Of a stretch of DNA of 64,000 bases, positions 36,643 through 45,671 are shown piece by piece. The notes beneath the pieces were generated by a model. It ran no database searches, was not told the DNA's origin, and worked only from the letters and a program-made list of their open reading frames with translations. The stretch covers positions 5,518,001 to 5,582,000 of the forward strand of contig OZ260079.1 of assembly GCA_965284365.1 (NCBI GenBank), in the 5' to 3' direction. A program made the translations under genes and the position numbers. This stretch comes from Phragmitibacter sp965284365. GTDB taxonomy: Bacteria; Verrucomicrobiota; Verrucomicrobiia; Verrucomicrobiales; Verrucomicrobiaceae. How positions within the stretch are numbered: the first letter of the stretch is position 1; each line of letters opens with the position of its first letter.

Positions 36643-37737
36643 CTACGATTTTTTGCCGTAGACTTCCACGTCGTAGATGTGACCGGACCCAACATGGGAG
36701 CGCAACTCCAGGTCTACCGCAGACATGAGCGCCGCGAGATCTTTCCGATCGCGGTAATCAAAGCGGCGGCCAAAGATTTCCAGCAGCATGGTGGCGGAAT
36801 TTCGCCGGTAGGTGTTCACCACAAGACTGCCTCCATTGGAAAGAGAGTCATGCAACGCTTTCACCAAGTCCAACGCTGAAAACGGATCAGGCGACACTTC
36901 CTCCCCGTAATGATGCTCGGTGGTAGTGTAGGTGTGGCCGTGGAAGTACTCGAGCACGCCGATCGCGGTAATGATGTCAAACGGTTCGACACCTTGCGCT
37001 TCCTGATGGTCAAAGATGTCTTCAGGACGGGCAACGATGTGGCCCGCGTCTGGCTGCAGAATGGAGCGGTTCTTCGTTGTCTCCAGCTTATCCATCAAGA
37101 TGTTGGACTTCGCGATGCCCGAAGGGTCGCGGTCCGTGATGATGGCGGTGATGCGGCTGGGTTCATAGCCATCCCGCACCAGACGATCATACACCAGGAT
37201 GAAGCTAAGCCCGGTGCCTGCGGCGACAGCTTTCATACGAACGCTATGCCCAGCATCAAGACGAGCCTTCGCCAGTTCATAAGTGGTGAGCGTTTCCCAG
37301 AGCAGACGCATGCGCACATCTTTGCCTTGCAAGGAGTCCAGAAGGAGCCGATCCCATTTTTGGCCGTTCGCCCGAATCTTCGGACACAACATCATATACT
37401 GACTATTCATGGGGTCGCCACCTTCGACGAGAGAGCGATCCTTGGTGGCATTGCCCATGAGCATCTGTGCGTAAGGGTGTCCGGAGCGATCCAGCAGACG
37501 ATTGCTATACGTCACCCGCTCCGTGCCATCCGTTTGAGCTGGCTTATGCGACTTGGTAGTCAGCTTCATGATCCGGTAAGAAAGACGCGCGAGAACCTTT
37601 CTTACTGTGCTGGCAGGCTGCAACGACGGAGCACCAAAGACCGTATTGCTGATGCTGGAGAAGATCTCCCGGGTTACCTCTTCCTGGCCTGGCGTATACA
37701 TGGCCGCCACGGCTTCCATTGGTCTCAGGATACTCAT
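36643..37737 (-). CDS. Class I SAM-dependent methyltransferase-like protein
   Basis: A 364-residue protein. After a 110-residue N-terminal region, VKAVAAGTGLSFILVYDRLV and ITAIITDRDPSGIAKSNILMD give motifs I and II of a methyltransferase fold: an AAGTG glycine turn, then an acidic residue after the second strand. FDIITAIGVLEYFHGH and VKALHDSLSNGGSLVVNTY match the later motifs. No substrate signature was found. The start is the ATG at 37737. It lies 93 bases after the ABC permease gene. Confidence 0.7.
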   Translation of the reverse strand: MSILRPMEAVAAMYTPGQEEVTREIFSSISNTVFGAPSLQPASTVRKVLARLSYRIMKLTTKSHKPAQTDGTERVTYSNRLLDRSGHPYAQMLMGNATKDRSLVEGGDPMNSQYMMLCPKIRANGQKWDRLLLDSLQGKDVRMRLLWETLTTYELAKARLDAGHSVRMKAVAAGTGLSFILVYDRLVRDGYEPSRITAIITDRDPSGIAKSNILMDKLETTKNRSILQPDAGHIVARPEDIFDHQEAQGVEPFDIITAIGVLEYFHGHTYTTTEHHYGEEVSPDPFSALDLVKALHDSLSNGGSLVVNTYRRNSATMLLEIFGRRFDYRDRKDLAALMSAVDLELRSHVGSGHIYDVEVYGKKS

Positions 37738-37830
37738 AGCGTTGCTCGTCGATGGATGGCTAAAGGAATTCGCGATGGATTGTCACACCACGTGGATTGA
37801 GTGAATGGAAATAAGCGGAAGAACTGACCG

Positions 37831-38946
37831 CTAGCTGGAAATCGCCACACTGGGTGACATGCGGGAACTGCGCCAGGCGGGGTAAAGTCCGCTGACTAGG
37901 CCAACCACAACAGCAATCGCTACGGAAATGATCAGGAGGCGCGGACTCAAGTCCGGCTCCAGCAGGCCACGAATGGCAGGACTTGCTTCGAGGGCCAACA
38001 AACCGAGAGCGCCCAGAGCGACACCAAGGATGCCGCCGCAAAGACCAAGGAGGGCGGATTCACAAAGCACCATCAGCATGACACGGCGTTTCTTCCAACC
38101 CACGGCGAGGAGGATGCCCAACTCATGCGTGCGTTCAAACACCGTCATGAGCATGGTGTTCATGACGCCCAGAATACCGACCGTGATGGCCAAGAGCGAA
38201 GTGCTCCAGCTCATGGCGCGGGCCACCTGGAAACCCTGACTGGTGCTGACCACTTCACTGGCGACCGTGGCACGGCCTTCGGGAAAGATGCGCTTAATCT
38301 CCGTAGCGGTTTCACTGATCTTGTCCTTCGGAGTGTTCTTCGGGAAACGGATATCGATGAAGTTCACTTTTCCTTCATTCACCGTCGCGCGCTGCATGAC
38401 GGGAAGAGAAAGGATGATGGCGCCATTCTCCACAACGGCGCCGCCGTTCACGATGCCGACGACGTTCAGTTCCTCACTGTCGAGTTGCACGGTATCCCCT
38501 ACCTTCTTTTTTAAGACTTCCGCGGCAAGCGTGCCGAGGACCACAGCAGGCTCCTCGCCGTCCTTGGGCATACGGCCTTCCACGACTTGCAAATTCTGCC
38601 AGGTGAACCCGCCCCATTCGCGGCCAGACACCATCATCATGGGCGCATCTTCCACGCTGATCATCTGCATAAGCACGGAACTGGTCTCTTTCACGTTAGG
38701 GACCGCCGCGATCTTGTCCTCCAGTGTCGCATCAAAGACCTTGGGCATGATGCCGCCGCTCATATTGCTCACGACCATGTCGATGCCGAGCACATCGAGC
38801 TGCTTGCCGATGCTCTTTTCATAACCCCAGGCCATGCCCACCAAAGCCACGACCGCGGCAATACCGATGGAGATGCCGGCGAGCGTCAGGCCGGTGCGCA
38901 CGGGACGACGCATGAGGCCGCGAATGATAACGGTGAAAAAAGTCAT
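37831..38946 (-). CDS. MacB/FtsX-type ABC transporter permease
   Basis: A 371-residue inner-membrane protein with the MacB layout: a first helix (RTGLTLAGISIGIAAVVALVG), a periplasmic core of about 200 residues containing EWGGFTWQNLQVVEGRMP, and three C-terminal helices (LLAITVGILGVMNTMLM, LCESALLGLCGGILGVALG, LIISVAIAVVVGLVSGLYPAW). The MNTMLMTVFERTHELGILLAVG block is the family's coupling region. The upstream ATPase gene is 42 bases away, so they form one exporter, probably moving lipoproteins, drugs or peptides outward. Confidence 0.93.
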   Translation of the reverse strand: MTFFTVIIRGLMRRPVRTGLTLAGISIGIAAVVALVGMAWGYEKSIGKQLDVLGIDMVVSNMSGGIMPKVFDATLEDKIAAVPNVKETSSVLMQMISVEDAPMMMVSGREWGGFTWQNLQVVEGRMPKDGEEPAVVLGTLAAEVLKKKVGDTVQLDSEELNVVGIVNGGAVVENGAIILSLPVMQRATVNEGKVNFIDIRFPKNTPKDKISETATEIKRIFPEGRATVASEVVSTSQGFQVARAMSWSTSLLAITVGILGVMNTMLMTVFERTHELGILLAVGWKKRRVMLMVLCESALLGLCGGILGVALGALGLLALEASPAIRGLLEPDLSPRLLIISVAIAVVVGLVSGLYPAWRSSRMSPSVAISS

Positions 38947-38988
38947 GAGAGAGACGGTGTCTGAAAAAAACTGAACTAACGGCGGTGA

Positions 38989-39762
38989 TTAAGCAGTAGG
39001 GGTGAAGACCGCGCCATCCTTCATGCGAATGGTGCGCGAAGCGATCTCCGCGATACTGAGATCATGCGTGACCATGACCAGCGTGACCTGACGTTCCTTG
39101 TGCAGGGTCATGAGCAGTTGCAGCACCTGCTCAGAATTTTCGCTGTCCAGATTTCCCGTGGGTTCATCTGCGAGGATCACGGACGGCGCATTGGCCAGAC
39201 CACGGGCGATCGCCACACGCTGGCGTTCCCCGCCGGATAGCTCTGAAGGAAAGTGACCGAGCCGATGACCGAGACCAACAGAATTCAGCAGTTCCGCCGC
39301 GCGCTCTTTTCGCTGAGGTCGGGAAAGTTCACCCTCAAACATGGGGATCTGCACATTCTCCAGAACCGTGAATGTGGGCAGCAAATGGAACGCCTGGAAC
39401 ACAAAACCAATGTCGCGCGAACGGTAGGTCGAAGGGTCAGGCATGTCTGCAATGGAACGCCCCCGGAAGGTCAACGTGCCTTCGGTCGGAAGGGCCAGGG
39501 AGCCTAGTAACTGGAGCAGCGTGCTTTTGCCGCAGCCGCTCGGGCCGGTAATGGCGACGAACTCGCCCTCGTGGATTTGCAGATCTACCCCGCGCAAAGC
39601 GACGACCTTCCCGTCGTCATAATGCTTTTTCAATCCAATGGCTTCATAGACACAAGGCTTCGCAGCGGGCGTCGTCGGGTCAGGCATCGCGGACGCTACA
39701 CGGTCACCATTGGACGGTCTAGATGATTGTTCGGAGGGATGGAGCAGGTCGTTTTTCACCAT
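38989..39762 (-). CDS. ABC transporter ATP-binding protein (LolD/MacB type)
   Basis: The 257-residue ATPase partners the permease after it. Motifs: Walker A GPSGCGKSTLL, Q-loop near GFVFQAFHLLPTFT, signature LSGGERQRVAIA, Walker B VILADEPTGNLD, and the H-loop VMVTHDLSIAE. The DEPTGNLD segment is typical of LolD/MacB/FtsE. The first 25 residues (SEQSSRPSNGDRVASAM) are poorly conserved-looking; Met26 at 39687 is an alternative start closer to the family's usual length. Confidence 0.94.
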   Translation of the reverse strand: MVKNDLLHPSEQSSRPSNGDRVASAMPDPTTPAAKPCVYEAIGLKKHYDDGKVVALRGVDLQIHEGEFVAITGPSGCGKSTLLQLLGSLALPTEGTLTFRGRSIADMPDPSTYRSRDIGFVFQAFHLLPTFTVLENVQIPMFEGELSRPQRKERAAELLNSVGLGHRLGHFPSELSGGERQRVAIARGLANAPSVILADEPTGNLDSENSEQVLQLLMTLHKERQVTLVMVTHDLSIAEIASRTIRMKDGAVFTPTA

Positions 39763-39912
39763 GAGAATGCTAAGACACGAAGGAAAGATGGAGGGCCGCT
39801 GTGAGTGCTGTCGTATTCCGAAACCGCGCTTTGACAGGTCTCCTTTTGATTCGCGGCGGAGCGTTTTGTTCAGTGTATTGACTTGTCTTTTGTCATTAGG
39901 GATACTGAAGTC

Positions 39913-40230
39913 ATGGAACAGCAGGTCACTTCCCCAGCGTATGACGAGTCAACCGCGCCGGTGCGGCACAATGAGCCTCAGCAACAATTTGAGGTCATCG
40001 CCAATGGAATGATGGGAGTCCTGACCTACGCGCCGCGGGGAGAGGGCGTGGTGGTGTTTGACCACACGTTTGTCCCCGATAAGTGGCGCGGCAAAGGAGT
40101 CGCCGGGCGGCTCGCAGCGGCAGCATTCGATGAGGCGCGCAAGCGTGGCTGGAAGGTGGTGCCGCATTGCTCCTACATTTCAGACTATGTCCGGCGGAAG
40201 CGGGAGTACGCGGACCTGATCCACGAGTGA
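39913..40230 (+). CDS. Small GNAT-like acetyltransferase (YjdJ/Acetyltransf_CG type)
   Basis: A 105-residue protein. LTYAPRGEGVVVFDHTFVPDKWRGKGVAGRLAAAAFDEARKRGWKVVPHCSYISDYV is the full signature of the single-domain CG acetyltransferases: VP...RGKGVA for acetyl-CoA binding and a VPHCSY strand. These are short, cytoplasmic and of largely unknown target. The ATG at 39913 is chosen over a TTG ten codons earlier. It is divergent from the LolD-like gene and converges with the amidase gene. Confidence 0.88.
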   Translation: MEQQVTSPAYDESTAPVRHNEPQQQFEVIANGMMGVLTYAPRGEGVVVFDHTFVPDKWRGKGVAGRLAAAAFDEARKRGWKVVPHCSYISDYVRRKREYADLIHE

Positions 40231-40255
40231 ATCTCTGCACGGCGCCGCACCCCTA

Positions 40256-40891
40256 TTAATACAGGCGCTTGGCCTTGAGGATACCGCTGGCGATCGCATT
40301 AGCCAGTTTCTGCCGATGAGCGCTCGTGCCACAGCGGCTGGCCTCAGAAGAGTTACTGATGAATCCGCATTCGATAAGAATGGCGGGGCCACTCGTACGC
40401 TTTAGCACCGCAAAACCGGCGCTAGTGGTCCCACGGTTATTCCCCTTCACATTGGCAGAAAGCGAGCGCTGCACCGTGGAAGCGATTTTCTTCCCCGTGG
40501 CACTGCGGTAAAAGGTCTCGTACCCGCTGCAACCCCGGACGCGGCTGGCATTGAAGTGAATGCTGACCAGGAGCGCATTGCGGTAGCGGTTCGCCACGGC
40601 GGCACGGCCATCCAGCGAGACATAGCGGTCGGACCGGCGGGTCATGGTCGTGGTAACGCCATTCAGCTTCAGAATGGTTTCCACCCGTTTCGCCACATCG
40701 AGCGTGAGATTCTTTTCCACGAGACGATTCCAGCGGGCGCCGGGGTCACGGCCTCCGTGACCGGCATCGACGACGACCGCACTAAAGGCGAAGGCCGTGC
40801 TGGTGACCGAGAGAATCGCGGCAAAGATCGAGGCGTAAAGCCAAGTCCCGATGTGGCACTTGAGCAGCGAAAATCGCGCATAATCTCTCAT
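40256..40891 (-). CDS. N-acetylmuramoyl-L-alanine amidase (Amidase_3)
   Basis: A 211-residue exported cell-wall hydrolase that cleaves the lactyl-alanine amide bond of peptidoglycan. The signal-like segment ends near AFA (residue 36). Zinc ligands and catalytic residues are in place: His45 in VDAGHGGRDPGA, Glu59 in VEKNLTL, His112 in VSIHFNA and Glu174 in ILIECGFISN. It is one catalytic domain without a cell-wall-binding module. The LysM lipoprotein gene is 70 bases upstream on the same strand, and could be part of the same cell-wall function. Its leader region is strikingly AT-rich. Confidence 0.93.
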   Translation of the reverse strand: MRDYARFSLLKCHIGTWLYASIFAAILSVTSTAFAFSAVVVDAGHGGRDPGARWNRLVEKNLTLDVAKRVETILKLNGVTTTMTRRSDRYVSLDGRAAVANRYRNALLVSIHFNASRVRGCSGYETFYRSATGKKIASTVQRSLSANVKGNNRGTTSAGFAVLKRTSGPAILIECGFISNSSEASRCGTSAHRQKLANAIASGILKAKRLY

Positions 40892-40961
40892 AATAGGAGA
40901 AATTATGGTAATTTAAATATTTGTAAAGATTAAATTTTCAGCTCTCTGAGTAAAGCCACGT

Positions 40962-41474
40962 TCAGGGAATCCGCAGCTTCTTGCCGATGCCGATGTTGTC
41001 GGAAGCCAGACCATTGGCAGACTTGAGCTTCGCCACGGTGGTGCCGTTCCGGCGCGCAATCGCAGAGAGCGTGTCCCCTTTCTTGACGGTGTATCCGCCA
41101 CCACCACCGCCGCTCTTCGACTTGCCCTTGCTAGAAGAAGAGGCAGTGCGGGACTTTGTTGAAGACTTTTTGTAAGCGACGGCTTTGGATTTGCGATTGG
41201 AATCGCGGCTTTCCACAGCGGCACCCCGGCCCGCACGGCGCTCCCCTTCGGCGGCCCATTCCGTGACATAGCTGCCGTCTGCATTAAAGGGGTATTCGTA
41301 ATTTGCCAGCGAACTGGGAGGGGTGGTCGTGGACCCCGCGAGATTGATTTTGGGAAGTTCCGTGGGGATGCCCCGAATGCCGTGAGAAGATTTGCAGGCA
41401 CTCAGGCCCAGCATCAGGGCCATGCCCACGGAAGCCAGAAAAGGAGCGCGCAGCCGCTGCCAGAAATCAGTCAT
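40962..41474 (-). CDS. LysM-domain lipoprotein
   Basis: A 170-residue protein. The signal carries a lipobox (MALMLGLSAC, Cys near 26). The middle is low-complexity (SSTKSRTASSSSKGKSKSGGGGGG), and the C-terminus is a single LysM domain: YTVKKGDTLSAIARRNGTTVAKLKSANGL, ending in IGKKLRIP. LysM binds the N-acetylglucosamine units of peptidoglycan. The ATG at 41474 is chosen because it precedes the lipoprotein signal; an upstream extension to 41567 has no signal. It pairs naturally with the amidase gene that follows. Confidence 0.88.
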   Translation of the reverse strand: MTDFWQRLRAPFLASVGMALMLGLSACKSSHGIRGIPTELPKINLAGSTTTPPSSLANYEYPFNADGSYVTEWAAEGERRAGRGAAVESRDSNRKSKAVAYKKSSTKSRTASSSSKGKSKSGGGGGGYTVKKGDTLSAIARRNGTTVAKLKSANGLASDNIGIGKKLRIP

Positions 41475-41567
41475 TGCGAATGCTAGCACGAGAGTCAGAA
41501 CGCGCCAGTGCGGATGTGGGGGATGTGGGTGCTCAGGCATAAGCAACGGAAGCAACGTTGCGTCCAA

Positions 41568-41665
41568 TAGGGCGGGCCTTCAGCCCTTTAAATTCAAACC
41601 TATTCCCATTCCTGGGGCGATGCCCCAGGCTACAATAAACCGGGCCTTTGGCCCTCCGTGGCTCG
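41568..41665. repeat. REP cluster upstream of the RAYT gene
   Basis: It includes the hairpin CCTGGGGC-GAT-GCCCCAGG (41611-41629) with its tail CTACAATAAA. On either side are GGGCGGGCCTTCAGCCC-type and GGGCCTTTGGCCC-type hairpins. The 29 bases 41611-41639 recur exactly, inverted, at 41823-41851. Confidence 0.75.
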
Positions 41666-41819
41666 GCGTTGTGGCGTGATGCAATCAGAACACAGGTCAG
41701 ACATCACGCTCAGAACATGAGTTATCCATGTCTGAAGCCGAACCATTAGCCTCCCTCCCCTTGTAGTGAGGCAATCTAGCGTTTTCTATTGCTTTGCTGA
41801 ATTTGAAGTGCCAACGGCA

Positions 41820-41893
41820 CGATTTATTGTAGCCTGGGGCATCGCCCCAGGAAAAATGCATTGCAACGTGTGAGGGCTGAAGGCCCGACCTAT
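41820..41893. repeat. REP cluster, inverted copy, directly before the RAYT gene
   Basis: The inverted copy of the 29-base unit covers 41823-41851 (TTTATTGTAGCC, then the GGGGC-ATC-GCCCC hairpin). A GAGGGCTGAAGGCCC unit follows at about 41871-41886, matching the third repeat type. The transposase start codon is at 41912. Confidence 0.75.
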
Positions 41894-41911
41894 ACCGGGA
41901 TTCCATCCACC

Positions 41912-42364
41912 ATGCCGCAATCACTCGATAACGTTCTCATTCACTTGGTGTTCAGCACCAAAGATCGTTATACCTACCTCAAACCTCCCATTCGTCCCGA
42001 GGCCTATGCATACCTTGCTGAGGTCGTGCGAAACACGGGTTGTCTTTGCAAGCGGGTCGGAGGCATACCAGACCATGTTCACCTCGCCATTCAATTGTCG
42101 CGGACGATAACGATCGCAGATCTTGTCGAGGAAATTAAGACTTCATCATCCAAATGGCTAAAGACCAAGGGGCCTGAGTTCGGGAGATTTTCGTGGCAAA
42201 AAGGTTACGGTGCCTTCTCTGTCAGTCCAACTGACACCGATGCCCTCATCAAATACATCGATGACCAGGAGGAACATCATCGTACGCGCACCTTTCAGGA
42301 GGAGTATCGCATGTTCCTGAAGAAGTATGGGATAGAATACGACGAACGTTATGTGTGGGATTGA
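41912..42364 (+). CDS. REP-associated tyrosine transposase (RAYT; IS200/IS605 Y1 family)
   Basis: A 150-residue single-strand transposase-like HUH enzyme. The HUH motif is His55-Val-His57 in GGIPDHVHLAI, and the catalytic tyrosine is Tyr115 in LIKYIDDQEEH. MPQSLDNVLIHLVFSTKDR opens the protein as in RAYTs. It is flanked by inverted REP hairpins, the substrates that such domesticated transposases bind and spread. A TTG-started 17-residue extension upstream is rejected because the ATG at 41912 begins the conserved domain. Confidence 0.9.
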   Translation: MPQSLDNVLIHLVFSTKDRYTYLKPPIRPEAYAYLAEVVRNTGCLCKRVGGIPDHVHLAIQLSRTITIADLVEEIKTSSSKWLKTKGPEFGRFSWQKGYGAFSVSPTDTDALIKYIDDQEEHHRTRTFQEEYRMFLKKYGIEYDERYVWD

Positions 42365-42393
42365 GCAAGTCAGGTCAGCGTAACCTGAACGTG

Positions 42394-42472
42394 CCTATAA
42401 ATCGGGTCTTCAGCCTCATGGCTTAACTTAAATCGATACCTGGGGCCGCTTGCCCTTCGGACACAGGGCATT
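42394..42472. repeat. Degenerate REP remnants after the RAYT gene
   Basis: GGGTCTTCAGCC and CCTGGGGCCGCTTGCCC segments resemble the repeats before the gene but have lost symmetry. They mark the other flank of the RAYT locus. Confidence 0.5.
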
Positions 42473-42506
42473 GCGGAGTTTGCTTTTCCTCCGTCAAATA
42501 CCCCCC

Positions 42507-43604
42507 TCAATTCAAAGCATGCAACGACTCCGGAATGAATATCCCGTTGCTGCGGATGAGCGTCTTGTCGAACCAGATTTCGCCGCCGCCATACTCAGTC
42601 CGCTGGATGCAAACCAAGTCCCAATGGACAGAGCTACGATTGCCATTGTCGGCGACGCCTTCATAGGCCTGGCCAGGAGTGAAGTGGAAGGAACCGGCGA
42701 TCTTCTCGTCGAATAAGATGTCGCGCATGGGCTCGCGGATCTCGCGATTAAAGCCAATCGCGAATTCGCCGATGTGGCGAGCCCCTTCGTCGCTGTCGAG
42801 GATCTTGTTGAGAGCCTTGGTGTTGTTGGCAGTCGCGTTGACAATGCGGCCTTTTTCGAACTCGAGTCGGACATTATCAAAAGCCACGCCTTGATAAACC
42901 GTCGGGGCATTGAAGGTCACAAAACCCTCCACGCTATTCTTCACAGGCGCAGAGAAGACTTCGCCATCAGGGATGTTATGAGAGCCGCCGCAGGTGATGC
43001 CTTTGAGTCCCTTGAGGCTGAAAGTCAGTTCGGTGCCGGGGCCTTTGATGTGGACCTGATTGGCCTTGTCGAAGAACTTCTTCAAGTTGTTCATGGCCGG
43101 AATAAGGGCCTTATAGTCGAGCAGGCACACACGGAAGAAAAAGTCTTCAAAGGCCTCGGTGCTCATGCCGGCCTGTTGGGCCATGGCGGTGGTGGGCCAG
43201 CGCAGGACGCACCAGCGGGTATTGTTGACGCGCTCATTGATCACCGGGCGCATCTTTTCCATGACGAGCTGCATCTTCGCGGCAGGCACGTCGGACATTT
43301 CCGTGATGTTGTGGCTGCCTCGCACCGCGATGTAGGCGTCCATTTCCTTCATGAGATCGAGGTTGTTTTTCGCCAGCATGTCATAGCCTTCCGGCGTGGC
43401 ATGGCACATGAGCTCGCGCGTCACAATGGCATCGTGCAGCTTCACCACTGGAATCGCCTTCGCTTCCGCCACCGCACGGATCAGCGCGAGGACGATGGAG
43501 TTCGGCACGTCATAACAATCCAGCAACACCCGATCCCCTTTCTTGATCTTGGTGGAATAATTGATGAGCTGGCTCGCGAGTTGATCGATGCGTTTGTCGT
43601 GCAT
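42507..43604 (-). CDS. M29-family metallo-aminopeptidase
   Basis: A 365-residue cytoplasmic aminopeptidase. KKGDRVLLDCYDVPNSIVLALIRAVAEAKAIPVV opens the protein, and TELTFSLKG, NIPDGEVFSAPV and FEKGRIVNATA are typical of M29 enzymes. Metal-binding Glu residues lie in DGEVFSAP and the IGEFAIGFN segment; His and Asp ligands are in the SVHWDLV and later acidic segments. It removes single residues from peptide N-termini. Its place right after the oligopeptide permease genes on the same strand fits a job of trimming imported peptides. The gap to oppC is 110 bases. Confidence 0.92.
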   Translation of the reverse strand: MHDKRIDQLASQLINYSTKIKKGDRVLLDCYDVPNSIVLALIRAVAEAKAIPVVKLHDAIVTRELMCHATPEGYDMLAKNNLDLMKEMDAYIAVRGSHNITEMSDVPAAKMQLVMEKMRPVINERVNNTRWCVLRWPTTAMAQQAGMSTEAFEDFFFRVCLLDYKALIPAMNNLKKFFDKANQVHIKGPGTELTFSLKGLKGITCGGSHNIPDGEVFSAPVKNSVEGFVTFNAPTVYQGVAFDNVRLEFEKGRIVNATANNTKALNKILDSDEGARHIGEFAIGFNREIREPMRDILFDEKIAGSFHFTPGQAYEGVADNGNRSSVHWDLVCIQRTEYGGGEIWFDKTLIRSNGIFIPESLHALN

Positions 43605-43714
43605 GGCAAAGGGATGGGATGGAAAGTCCTGGTGACTGTGATAGCGCAGAGCGGCGCGGCTGCAACTGAACTGCGGGCAATTGTTGTGTTGAGGGGAACG
43701 TAAATCTCTTAAGT

Positions 43715-44728
43715 TCAGCGAGTCTTCGGATCGAGCGCATCGCGGAGACCGTCGCTCAGGAAATTGAGGGCGAGCAGAGTGAGACTAAAGAAAGTGCCGG
43801 GAATAATCAGCAGCCACGGGGCCGTCTCCATCTGCGTGGCGCCATCAGAAATGAGGGAGCCCCACGACGCGGCGGGCGGTTGAATGCCCAGGCCGAGAAA
43901 GCTGAGCACGGCTTCCAGTAGCATGACGCCCGGCACCGTGAGACTGGCGTAAGCGATGACCGGGCCGATGACATTCGGCAGCATGTGGCGGAACAAAATG
44001 CGCGGACCACGCGCGCCATAACTGCGGGCCGCCGTGACAAAATCCTGATTTTTCAACGACAAGACCTGACCGCGCACCACACGGGACATCGTCAGCCACT
44101 CCACCGCGCCGATCGCGGCGAACATGAGGATGAAGCTGGCATTGAAGCCGATGTCATCCGCCGCCTGAGCCAGCCACGGGATATGACTCATCACACCGCG
44201 CAGGGAGGCTTCCAGTTCCAGCAGCCAGGGATGTTTCCCCAAAACCGCGGACAGGATGATGACGAAATTCATAAACGGAAAGGCATAGAGAATGTCCACC
44301 ACGCGCATCATAGCGGCATCCGTCCGGCCCCCGATCAATCCCGCCAGCAGACCATACCCAACCCCAATCATGACGGCGACACCCGTGGCCACAAACCCGA
44401 CCATGAGAGAGACACGGCCACCATAACAAACGCGGATCGCCAGATCCCGGCCCAGCGCATCCGTCCCCGCCCAATGTTTGGCGCTCGGAGCCGACGCCTT
44501 CAATTCCAAATCCATGGATTCCTGAGTAAATCCAAACTGCGCTTTCAGAAACACCGGTCCAAAGATGCAGACCAGCGCCAAAAGGACCAGGAACACAAAA
44601 CTCGCGACGGAAAGAGGATGGCTGAAAAGCCGCCGGCCCGCCGCACGCCAGGGCGCCTCGGAGGAAATCACCGGCGGCGGAGCGTGCGTGGGCGGCAAAG
44701 CTGAAGATGCGGCGGTCACGGCACTCAT
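43715..44728 (-). CDS. oppC: Oligopeptide ABC transporter permease OppC
   Basis: A 337-residue inner-membrane protein. HPLSVASFVFLVLLALVCIFGP is the first helix (N-terminal OppC_N), then AKHWAGTDALGRDLAIRVCYGGRVSLMVGF, the diagnostic GTD.LGRD segment. The EAA loop is FVTAARSYGARGPRILFRHMLPN, and it ends LNFLSDGLRDALDPKTR. It starts with an ATGA overlap on oppB's stop codon (44725-44728). An unusual loop of about 30 residues between helices (GKHPWLLELEASLRGVMSHIPWLAQ) is present near the centre. No ATPase genes follow in this operon. Confidence 0.95.
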   Translation of the reverse strand: MSAVTAASSALPPTHAPPPVISSEAPWRAAGRRLFSHPLSVASFVFLVLLALVCIFGPVFLKAQFGFTQESMDLELKASAPSAKHWAGTDALGRDLAIRVCYGGRVSLMVGFVATGVAVMIGVGYGLLAGLIGGRTDAAMMRVVDILYAFPFMNFVIILSAVLGKHPWLLELEASLRGVMSHIPWLAQAADDIGFNASFILMFAAIGAVEWLTMSRVVRGQVLSLKNQDFVTAARSYGARGPRILFRHMLPNVIGPVIAYASLTVPGVMLLEAVLSFLGLGIQPPAASWGSLISDGATQMETAPWLLIIPGTFFSLTLLALNFLSDGLRDALDPKTR

Positions 44729-45645
44729 GATTTCAGTGAGATGCGTGGGTTGAGCTTGGCCTGCAGGACATCCACCAGGATGTTGAACAGGACGATCAGC
44801 GCGGCATAAAAAGCGGTGATCCCAATAGCGAGATTGTCATCGCGGCTCTGGGCGGAAGTAATAAAATGACGGCCCAGGCCGGGTATCTGGAAAACCGTCT
44901 CAATCACAAATGAACCCGTGAGCAGCGCCGCCGCAGCAGGCCCGAGAAAGTTCACCACCGGCAGGCAGGCGAGACGAAACGCATGCCGCATCACTACCCA
45001 GAATTCACTAGCGCCTTTCGCCCGAGCCGTGCGGATGAAGTCCTGCGCCAGCGTCTCGCGTAAACCCCCACGTGTGAGCCGCGCAATGTACCCGCAATAG
45101 ATGAACCCCAACGTGGCAGCGGGCAGCACCCAGTCACTCGGCTCTTCCCACCCGGAGACATTAAACCAGCGAAGCTTCAGCCCGAAGAGAAGCGCCACCA
45201 TCGGCCCCAACACAAAACTGGGAATACAGATACCCAATGTGGCCGCAATCGTGGCAGTGCGATCCTCTAGTGTATTGGGCCGCAACGCTGCGATGGCTCC
45301 CAACGGAACACCCAGTCCGAGCGCCATAAGGAGCGCAGGCAATGCCACGGTCAGCGAAACAGGAAACGCCTGCAGAATGATCTCCCCCACCCCGCGCCCC
45401 GGAGTCTTCAGACAGTCAGGCGGATTAAAGGTGGCATAAGCCTTCACATGCCGCCAGAGCTGCTCGTACCAGGGCCGGTCAAAGCCGTAATAGGATGCAT
45501 AAAGACTACGCATCTCCTCAGGCAGATTCCGCTCATTATTAAAGGGACTTGTGGGTGAGAGCTTCTGCAGCGCAAAGGTGATGATCAGCACCGCGAAGAT
45601 GACGACGATCCCCTGAATAGTGCGGCTGATGAGGAAGCGAAGCAT
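44725..45645 (-). CDS. oppB: Oligopeptide ABC transporter permease OppB
   Basis: A 306-residue inner-membrane protein of standard length. MLRFLISRTIQGIVVIFAVLIITFAL is the first helix, then SPFNNERNLPEEMRSLYASYYGFDRPWYEQ. The EAA loop is FIRTARAKGASEFWVVMRHAF, and the end is typical of OppB (LFNILVDVLQAKLNPRISL). It lies between the small unknown gene (27 bases away) and oppC, whose start overlaps its stop by four bases. Confidence 0.95.
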   Translation of the reverse strand: MLRFLISRTIQGIVVIFAVLIITFALQKLSPTSPFNNERNLPEEMRSLYASYYGFDRPWYEQLWRHVKAYATFNPPDCLKTPGRGVGEIILQAFPVSLTVALPALLMALGLGVPLGAIAALRPNTLEDRTATIAATLGICIPSFVLGPMVALLFGLKLRWFNVSGWEEPSDWVLPAATLGFIYCGYIARLTRGGLRETLAQDFIRTARAKGASEFWVVMRHAFRLACLPVVNFLGPAAAALLTGSFVIETVFQIPGLGRHFITSAQSRDDNLAIGITAFYAALIVLFNILVDVLQAKLNPRISLKS

Positions 45646-45671
45646 CGTGCGGGATCGGTCAGTTCAGTGTT

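Noticed and set aside
41697..41924. Minus-strand frame of 75 codons between the REP clusters
   Set aside because: It consists mostly of REP sequence read in one frame and is not protein-like.
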